Origin: Ochromonadaceae sp. CCMP2298
Taxonomy: Eukaryota; Sar; Synurophyceae; Ochromonadales; Ochromonadaceae
Length of the DNA: 12,493 bases
Direction: 5' to 3'
Assembly: GCA_026770595.1 (NCBI GenBank)
Contig: MU634410.1
Location: 1-12,493 of the forward strand
Below are positions 7,101-12,493 of the stretch, in pieces; within the stretch, counting starts at the first letter, position 1, and each line of letters opens with the position of its first letter. The translations under genes and the position numbers were made by a program. A model generated the notes under the pieces. It made no database searches and had not been told where the DNA came from. It saw only the letters and a program-made list of their open reading frames with translations.

Positions 7101-10100
7101 TGGATGCGCGACCCCCTAGCCTGCCCCCGCGGCCGCGCACGCTTGGCTTTCTTCTTCTCCTGCTCCCGCCTCTCGTGCGCGGGACCGTCGAAGTCACTGT
7201 CGAGGTCGGAGTCGTCAGAGCTGGCATGCTCAGTGGGGTCCCACTCCAGGTAGCGGGGGGACTCTGGCTCCGTAGGCGCTGCCTTGTCCTGGGACGCGGT
7301 CTTGGGTCTGGTGCCGCGGTACTTGCGCGGCACTTTGTTAGCCTTTTGTCTACGCAAGTAGATGCCGTGCACCCGCTCCATGTCCTTCTCTGCTGCCTTG
7401 CGCTCCTCCTGGATGTCCCCCAGCATCTCCCGCACCGCAGCTCTGCTCAGTGGGGGTGGTCCGGGGCGCGAGGCGGGCTGGTTCTCGTACGGGGTGCCGT
7501 TGAGGCTGATCAGGGGGCCGATGGGGGCTTGGTGGATGGGCAGCTGCGTCCCCACGTCGATCGCGAATCCGTCGTTGTCGAGCATTATGTCCAGGTAGTC
7601 GGTGGAGAAGTACTGTTCGCCCAGCACGCCCTTGAAGCGGTCAGGGTCCTCCAGTCCCAGCACCGTCAGGCGGCCCAGGAAGTCCGTAACGGCGATCTGC
7701 GTGCCGTCCTCTGACCAGGTCGCGTCCACGAGATTGGCGGGGGCTCCGTCGTCCAGGGTTATTTTCGTGGAGGACAGCTTCTCCTCCATGTCCACGTCCC
7801 ACACGTTCACGTACCCGTCCTTCCCGCAGGTCATGACGACTGATGGGTTCTGGGGGTGGCGGAAGAGGCTTCGACAGCAGATGTCGCTGATGCGCCAGAT
7901 CACCCGTAGGCAGTCGCCTGTCAGGGCGTCCCACACCTTGAGGCGGGTAGGCAGCAGGTCGCCGGGTTCTGCATCGGGCGAGGAGGGGGAAGGGGCCGGG
8001 GGGGTGGCGCCCGTGAGCACGCTCTGGATGGTGACGATCTTGGAGCTATCGGATGTCCAGCAGGCGTTGTACAACTGCGACTTCAGACGTGTGCGTAGGC
8101 CCCTGCCCCCCGGACGCCTAGTGGGCACCTCCACTGCGGCCTCGTCGTCCTCTGTCAGATCCAGCACTATGTGTACCGAACTGTCGTACTTATGCGCGAG
8201 GCTCCAGATGCGCACGTTGCAGTCCTGAGCACTGCCAGTCAGCACCCGGTCCCCCGACTTGTTCATGTATATGTCCGTGATGGGGGAGACGTGCCCCTCC
8301 AGCCTTAGCAGCAGATGCATCCCCACCTTCCTGTACCGCTCGAACTCTCTCGGAGACATTTTGTCTTTCAGCAGGCTCATGTCCATAGCTTTCCTGCCAC
8401 GCGTGGCGCGCACCCCCGCCATCTCGGCGTCGCCAAAGCGCCACACGCGGGCCACCCCGTCCTCGCACCCAGTGACCAGGATGTTCCCCAAGGGCGATAT
8501 GTCCAGGCACTTCACGCTGAGAGGCTCGCCCGAGTCGTGCCCCTCCACGTCGAACCCCGCGTCCTGTATGTGCGGCAACACCAGCATGGGCTCAGAGTCC
8601 TGCCCCGTGCCACCGATGCCACCAGACCAGCGAAACAGTCCACCGCGGCTGTTTACCAAGCTCACCGGGGCATGCGCGCTTGGCACCTCCCCCTGCCCCT
8701 GCGCCTGACCCTGCCCTCGCGCCCGCCCCCGTGCCTGCCGCCCCACCTCAGCCGCCGCGGCCGATGCAGCGCCCACCCTTCCTACGAACTGTATCTCCAG
8801 CGTGTCCTGTTGAGGCAGCGGGGGCTGCAGCATGGGGACCGCCTCTGCGAGGGGAAAAACCTCTCTCGAGGGTCCAGCATCCACATTGACGCAGTTGCTG
8901 CTACTGCTGCTACTGCTGCTACTACTGCTGCTAGAGCTAGAACTGGAGCTGCTGCTAGCGCCACCTGCACTCGGGCCAGTCTCCATGTCTATGCTCTCGG
9001 GCAGGCTGCTGCGCGGTGCTTCGTAGGAGTCCCGATCGTCGTGCAGCTGCGCCACCTCTCTAGACCTGCTTCTAGCAGATAGCACCCTGCCCTCCTTCGG
9101 AAAGTCCTCCATGATAACGTCCAGGATCGGGACTTCACCCCCGTCCTCGGGCAAAAGCTTGCATAGATCCCACACGATGCAGCGCCCGTCATCACTCGCA
9201 CTCGCCAAAGCGCCGGTGGTTCTGTCGAACTTAATCCAGTTAACCGCTGAGTTGTGCTTGAATACCTGCAGACACACGCCGTCCCTTAGCCTCCATATGC
9301 GGATGGTGCCCATGATGCAGGCGGAGGCGAAGAGGGCATTGTCGGGGCTGATGGCGATGTGCGAGATGTAGCCCATGTGCCCCTTGCAGGTCTTGATCAG
9401 CTGCCCGCTCCCTGCGTCCCAGATCTTCACTAGGTAGTCATCCGCACCCGAGAGGATGTAGCGGCCCGTCTGGTCGAAGACGGAGCAGTAGGCGGGGTTG
9501 AGCATGTGCCCGTTGACCGTCCACAGCCTGCGGTAGCGCGTTAGGAGCTTGGTGCGCAGGTGCACGGCGCTGGGCATCATAGCCCGCCCCAGGCCAGCAC
9601 CCAGACTTGCGCCCATGCCTAGCATGCCCAGCTCCCGGCCGTGCAGCCAGCAGAGGGCGGAGTCCACGTTGCCGCGGTTGAGTCCCGACTGCATCACGCC
9701 TAGGTCTGCCAGGTCGCGAGTGACGGCCTCCAGCTCCACCTGCAGCAGCTGCGCAGTACCCCCAGCCTTAGACAGCTGCGTAGACTGGTGAGCCAGCTCC
9801 TTGGTGCGCCCTACCTCGGTCAGGATGGGCACAACGTCTTCGTCCGCCTGCAAGTCCCGGTACCGGTACCTGCTCTCGCTTTCCCTGCCCCTACCCGTAC
9901 TCCCGTCTCCGTCCCCGTCCTCATCCACGTCTCTATCCCTGTCCCCGTCCGCGTCACCATCCCCTTCCCCATCCTCGTCCTTGTCCATGTCCACGTCCAC
10001 CACCGTCAGCGCAGCTGAGGGCCTGGGCACCTTGGGTGATGTGAGGGTGGGGGTAGTGGCCTCTCGGCTCTTGGAGTTGCGTGTCTCGGCGCCGAAACTC

Positions 10101-10836
10101 ACCCGGCTCTTCGAGGCGCCGGGAGCCTCCCAATACCCCGGAGAGAAGAGATTCAAGTCCTTTTGCCCGTTCTCCTTGTCTTGCGACAGGTCGACCTCCT
10201 CTGCAGACAGGGGCTCGCTCGCTCCAGAGACTCCAGCAGAGGCACCAGCAGAGGCACCAGCAGAAGAAGCAGAGGCAGGAACTCCGGGTAGAGTGAGGCA
10301 TAGGCTAGAGTCCAGAAAGGCGATGCGCTGCCGGGCGGCCGTCGCTGTGCGCTGCGTGGCTCTCGCCTTGCCCAGGATCTCTGCCAGCTTGCAGGACAGC
10401 TCCGTGAAGCGCTTGCGCTGACTAGGGCTGACAGGGTTGTACACGCCGGTGAACTGGTGCAGCAGCGAGGGCATGGAGAAGGTAGGAGAGAGGACGGAGA
10501 GGGATCGGTGAATGTGCTGCTGGAGCTGGTCGGGGAAGACGTTGGGGTGGTTGCGTTCCACGTCCTCCACCTGCAGGAACCTGCTCTCCCCGTCCCAGCC
10601 CACGACCCGGCCCAGCATTGTCTTCGAATTCTGTAACGTGGGGGAGAAGGAAGTGTCAGTTCTGTATGTAAGGTAGCGGGGCGGTGTACCTTTCCCAGAT
10701 TGCTTACCATGTCCTCCCTCATGGAGCCAGCGGTGGATTCGAATCCAGGCACGCTGGCGAGGAACTTCTGCACCAGATAGAGCAGCTCGGCATCTTGGGG
10801 ATCGACTTTCCCCATGCTCATGCTTGAGCTCGACAT
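4106..10836 (-). CDS. BRWD/PHIP-family WD40 and tandem-bromodomain chromatin reader
   Basis: The model joins 10836-10708 to 10630-4106 on the reverse strand and gives 2217 residues ending in TGA, close in size to animal BRWD1 (about 2300). Residues 15-110 match the family N-terminus: a LisH-like helix (AELLYLVQKFL), then VVGWDG and a PDQL-containing helix. WD repeats end at KIWD (448), RIW (489), VWD (531), RVW (773), RIW (852), KVWD (944), NVWD (988) and a degenerate one near 1035. A family-typical segment follows (EQYFSTDY, about 1045-1090). Residues about 1394-1596 form the crypto-Tudor region, starting YAPQMGDRVVYFPQGH. Bromodomain 1 is at about 1634-1716 with its acetyl-lysine Asn at 1694 (TFN). 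Bromodomain 2 is at about 2118-2217, with RPMDLGTIR and Asn 2191 (LYN). Animal homologues bind modified histones in the nucleus and serve as CUL4-DDB1 substrate receptors; the same role here is inferred. The linkers are acidic, Ser-rich and RS-rich, and bromodomain 2 ends almost at the C-terminus. Confidence 0.93.
4672..5152 (-). repeat. Poly-acidic codon runs in the BRWD-like linker
   Basis: GAG/GAC/GAA runs at about 4672-4733, 4972-5022 and 5125-5148 encode Glu/Asp blocks of roughly 8 to 20 residues. They are separated by Ser/Arg/Lys-rich segments between the two bromodomains. A smaller Glu run lies at 7015-7043. They are disordered, trinucleotide-repeat-like and likely variable in length. 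Confidence 0.8.
8897..8956 (-). repeat. Serine homopolymer (about 20 codons) between WD repeats 3 and 4
   Basis: AGC/AGT triplets with a few TCT/TCC encode about 20 serines at residues 602-621. The tract lies in a long insert between the third and fourth WD repeats of the BRWD-like protein, so it should loop out of the propeller. Mixed synonymous codons suggest an old tract rather than a fresh expansion. Confidence 0.85.
9893..9996 (-). repeat. Hexamer-like repeat encoding alternating Asp-x
   Basis: Reiterated GAC/GAG/GGG-type hexamers encode a run in which Asp alternates with Gly, Lys, Glu, Ala, Arg or Val (for example EDGEGDGDADGDRDRDVDED). It lies before the WD repeats of the BRWD-like protein. 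A short RYRYRD repeat adjoins it near 9860. It is probably a disordered linker grown by slippage. Confidence 0.8.
10631..10707 (-). other. Intron of the BRWD-like gene (77 bp)
   Basis: Read on the reverse strand, the donor is GACATG|GTAAGC and the acceptor is ACGTTACAG|AATTCG, in phase 0. Removing it joins the LisH-like start to the GRVVGWDG segment, as in the family. The frame of exon 2 happens to be open through the intron and upstream to about 11074, but that extension begins at GTG and looks non-coding. Confidence 0.88.
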
Positions 10837-11340
10837 GGCAGGTCCTCCTCCTGTGATGCCGCGAGCAGGCTCTGGGAGAGCAGTGGCACTTCACAAAGCT
10901 CCGCGTTGGTTTGGATCTTCTGCGCCGCGTAAGCTGGCTGTGAGCGCGCTGCAGATTCGCCCGTGCTTGCGTGGCGTCAGAGCCGAACGCAGGATGCAAG
11001 CAAATGGCAGGTCGCTTCCTCTTCTCGCCAAGCGTCGCAGAGACAGGGCAAGGGCAAGAGAGCCGCAAGCCCACCTCCTAAAGTCCCAAGCGTTGATGCT
11101 CGCTTTTGAATTCGTAAGTTACTCCCTAACCAGGGAATAATTCTTTTGGTCCCAGGAAAAGGAATATAGGGACCTTTCGTAATTCCCAGGTTCCCCTGAA
11201 AACTCTTAGTCCCCCTTTCCCACCGTCCGGAAGGCGGAAAAGAAGAATGGAGTGGCTGTGGGGAGAGGAGAGGAGAACAATTCCAGCAGAGGAGAGCAAT
11301 TCTGTTCACAATTTCTGAATTCCACCCAGCATCATCGACC
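10837..11340. other. Divergent spacer upstream of the BRWD-like gene
   Basis: This stretch lies between the reverse BRWD-like start and the next forward candidate, so it probably contains promoters for both directions. The part next to BRWD (10837-11100) is GC-rich. From 11110 it becomes A/T- and purine-rich, with many GGGA/TCCC words (a TCCCT-AACC-AGGGA hairpin near 11126). I could not identify a TATA box. No convincing gene is visible. Confidence 0.45.
11270..11302. repeat. Direct repeat GAGGAGA(A/G)CAATTC
   Basis: Two 14-bp copies at 11270-11283 and 11289-11302 differ at one base. They lie 40 to 70 bp upstream of the ATG at 11341, within a purine-rich tract. This may be a duplicated promoter element or slippage. 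Confidence 0.55.
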
Positions 11341-11576
11341 ATGACCGACAGCCCCAGCCCCGGGAAGCGCGCCATCAAGCAGGAGTTCGAAGTGACCGAC
11401 CTGTGCTCGCCCCCGGAAAAGGAGTCGAACGGGGGTTTCGGGGAACTCAAAAGAACAAAAGTTGGATTTTTTTCATTCCAGCTTCTCCTTCTGAAGTCAA
11501 TCCACCCCAAAAACCTGCTGGGGACCAAACCCGATTTTCGACCACAAATTTTATCAGAAAAGAAGAGGATTTTTAA
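11341..11576 (+). CDS. Possible small two-exon gene, hydrophilic 62-residue product
   Basis: From the ATG at 11341 the first 31 codons have the GC-rich third positions of real genes in this window (MTDSPSPGKRAIKQEF onward). The composition then turns A/T-rich. A 47-bp intron from 11435 (GGG|GTTTCG, a weak donor) to 11481 (a T-rich run then CATTCCAG, a good acceptor) keeps phase and joins to a hydrophilic exon. That exon ends IRKEEDF and a TAA at 11574-11576. Without splicing the frame runs to 11592 through a less protein-like sequence. I recognise no domain. It could equally be a pseudogene fragment or the first exon of a longer gene. It ends about 130 bp before the next start. Confidence 0.3.
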
Positions 11577-11592
11577 AGCTGAAGTGGTTTAA

Positions 11593-11703
11593 ATTCAAGA
11601 AAGCACAAGCGGTCGCGTGAGCGGTCTAGATACCTTGGTTCTATCGCCAGAAATCTTGGTCTATTGTCCTCGAAGTCTCTTTCGCAGTCTCTAGTTGTCG
11701 ACG
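11593..11703. other. Short spacer upstream of the Cys-rich gene
   Basis: These 111 bp probably hold the 5' UTR and part of the promoter of the gene at 11704. GCGGTC occurs twice (about 11610 and 11626), and I see no other recognisable element. Confidence 0.35.
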
Positions 11704-12289
11704 ATGACTGGTGGGAGAAGAACTCTCAAGCATCTGTGCTTTCACGGCTGCGAGCCGGATGCTATAGGAAGTGGAAGACCCCCCAAGCCGTGCAAAGGGC
11801 ACGATCAAAACTTCTGTGGGCACCAGCAGAACTGGGAGTGCTGGAAGCTAAACCACAGATGCGGAGTGGGGGAGTGCAAGTGCCAGTGCGACGACTGCCA
11901 GAAGGACGCGGCTCCCGAGTCTGAGCCTGACGTGTACGCGTCGTGTGCTGGCAAGAAACGCGCTGGCAACAAACGCCCAAGACCAAGACCGACAGGTATG
12001 CTATCACTCACAGCAGGGTATCACTCCCTCACTCAATCCCTCACTCACTCCAGGATCAGGCAAGAAAGCGTCTGCTTCCTCCGCGCGTGGCAGCAAGAAA
12101 GCGTCGGCGTGTGACGGTATCAGTCCCGCGACATGTTTGTCCGTTACACGTTCCCTAGTACATAGTACGTACCTTCCCCTTTCACGGCAGCCGTTACACT
12201 CTTCAGCCGTTTGCTTGGCTCTGCTGGCTCCGAATGCTTCATTGCATGTCTGCCTGCTCTGCTCTGCTCTGCTGTGCTGTGTTATGTAA
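11704..12289 (+). CDS. Cys-rich, probably metal-binding small protein with basic tail
   Basis: The first exon, 11704-11995, starts at the first ATG of the frame (an upstream TTG is ignored). It encodes ten cysteines in the first 65 residues, spaced C-x3-C-x13-C-x7-C-x7-C-x6-C-x4-C-x-C-x-C-x2-C and ending KCQCDDC. This pattern fits zinc binding, but I do not recognise a named finger. A 58-bp intron (11996-12053) joins in phase to a basic, Ser/Ala-rich tail with GKKAS and SKKAS repeats; KRPRPRPTG beside the junction is AT-hook-like. If the second exon runs on, the product has 175 residues and stops at 12287-12289. However, coding bias is lost after 12116, where ACG|GTATCA could be a further donor. 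The C-terminus is therefore uncertain. A nuclear, nucleic-acid-binding protein is a reasonable inference. Confidence 0.6.
11996..12053 (+). other. Intron of the Cys-rich gene (58 bp)
   Basis: The donor is GACAG|GTATGC and the acceptor is CACTCCAG|GATCAGG, in phase 1. The intron is made largely of CACTC/CCTCA words. Splicing joins a Lys/Arg-rich end to a Lys/Ser-rich continuation with the same composition, whereas reading through gives an unrelated tail. Confidence 0.7.
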
Positions 12290-12386
12290 TTGCTTTAACT
12301 CACAACTTATACAGAAGACCTTACCTTGGGTCACAATAGCTATTGCCTTAGGGGTAATTTTTTCAGTTTTTTATCGATATTTACAG
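12117..12386 (+). other. Non-coding-looking stretch, possible second intron
   Basis: Coding bias falls away after 12116. The stretch begins with GTATCA and ends with TTTACAG at 12386, so it could be a 270-bp phase-1 intron of the Cys-rich gene. Otherwise it is 3' tail plus spacer. It contains an AT-rich T-run section (12357-12385) and a short pentamer repeat. Confidence 0.35.
12254..12281. repeat. Short CTGCT pentamer repeat
   Basis: Four perfect CTGCT copies (12254-12273) are followed by GTGCT and GTG. If translated as part of the Cys-rich gene it would give an unlikely Cys/Leu/Ala-rich end (CLLCSALLCC). This argues that the stretch is not coding. Confidence 0.75.
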
Positions 12387-12392
12387 CAGAAG

Positions 12393-12493
12393 ATGGCGGA
12401 CGAAGCGCCCGAAAACTCGGGAGGAATCTCCGCCAACGACCGACTGGCCGACCAAGAGACTCCAGCGTCTCCTATGGTAGGCGGCCAGCCGAA
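12393..12493 (+). CDS. Start of a further gene, cut by the window end (partial)
   Basis: An ATG following CAGCAGAAG opens a frame of at least 33 codons that continues to the window edge and begins MADEAPENSGG. GC content rises sharply at this point after an A/T-rich upstream, and 21 of the 32 following codons end in G or C. The peptide is acidic and polar with no recognisable domain. The competing view is that an exon starts at 12387 after TTTACAG. That would continue the Cys-rich gene in phase and encode a basic stretch with RPTGRPRD, again AT-hook-like. The visible length is too short to decide. Confidence 0.4.
   Translation, partial: MADEAPENSGGISANDRLADQETPASPMVGGQP

Noticed and set aside
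7100-9082. Forward open frames of 150 to 255 codons opposite the WD-repeat region
   Set aside because: The reverse strand encodes clear WD repeats here; the forward products are low-complexity shadows.
8890-9996. CRISPR-like or satellite array
   Set aside because: The repeats are short codon repeats inside an open protein frame, with no spacers.
10837-11074. An extended N-terminus of the BRWD-like protein starting near 11074 on the reverse strand
   Set aside because: The first codon there is GTG, the added residues are Arg/His/Cys-rich and unlike the family, and the spliced model restores the expected LisH-like start.
10977-11528. Reverse open frame of 183 codons in the divergent spacer
   Set aside because: It begins at TTG, overlaps both the BRWD upstream region and the candidate at 11341, and its composition looks random.
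11143-11530. TTTGGTCCC near 11144 and GGGACCAAA near 11521 as terminal inverted repeats of a small transposon
   Set aside because: The match is only about ten bases, there are no flanking target-site duplications, and the enclosed sequence shows no transposase.
1-12493. Alternative genetic code with TAA read as an amino acid, suggested by the open frame after 1166
   Set aside because: The GTAAGC donor gives a simpler explanation, and the other genes use ordinary stops with no in-frame TAA in their exons.

Overview
The window is nuclear DNA from a eukaryote with a compact, GC-rich genome. Coding stretches favour G or C at third codon positions, and the spacers are short and richer in A and T. 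The genes carry small GT-AG introns of about 50 to 130 bp with pyrimidine-rich 3' ends. There are no Shine-Dalgarno sites or operons, and stops of all three kinds (TAA, TAG, TGA) are used, which fits the standard code. The protein types (a WD40-bromodomain BRWD/PHIP protein, an ankyrin-IQ protein, Cys-rich basic proteins) suggest a unicellular eukaryote such as an alga or another protist. The lineage cannot be fixed from the sequence.

Layout from left to right. Positions 1-395 are upstream spacer. Positions 396-1166 (+) encode an ankyrin-like protein with one calmodulin-binding IQ motif. Its TAA sits inside a good splice-donor sequence, and a strongly coding-like Cys/Trp-rich segment lies downstream in the same frame to 1370. 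The annotated stop may therefore not be the real end. Positions 1690-3752 (+) hold a three-exon gene for a 615-residue membrane protein of no family I recognise. The spacer 3753-4105 separates it from the convergent gene at 4106-10836 (-). That gene encodes a 2217-residue BRWD/PHIP-type chromatin reader: a LisH-like N-terminus, about eight WD repeats, a crypto-Tudor region, two bromodomains and very long acidic and Ser-rich low-complexity linkers. It has a single 77-bp intron near the 5' end.

Positions 10837-11340 are a divergent spacer. A possible tiny two-exon gene (11341-11576, +) follows. Then comes a Cys-rich, probably metal-binding small protein with a basic tail (from 11704, +), whose 3' end is uncertain. 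The window ends inside what is either the start of a further gene (ATG at 12393) or another exon of the Cys-rich gene.

The genes do not form an obvious pathway. The BRWD-like protein would act in the nucleus on acetylated or methylated histones, probably as a CUL4-DDB1 substrate receptor as in animals. The Cys-rich basic protein might also be nuclear. The ankyrin-IQ protein and the membrane protein point to calcium/calmodulin signalling and membrane functions respectively. The points most worth a second look are the putative hidden Cys-rich 3' exon of the first gene, its Cys spacing shared with the Cys-rich gene at 11704, the unrecognised membrane protein, and the near-identical 35-bp duplication at its 5' end.
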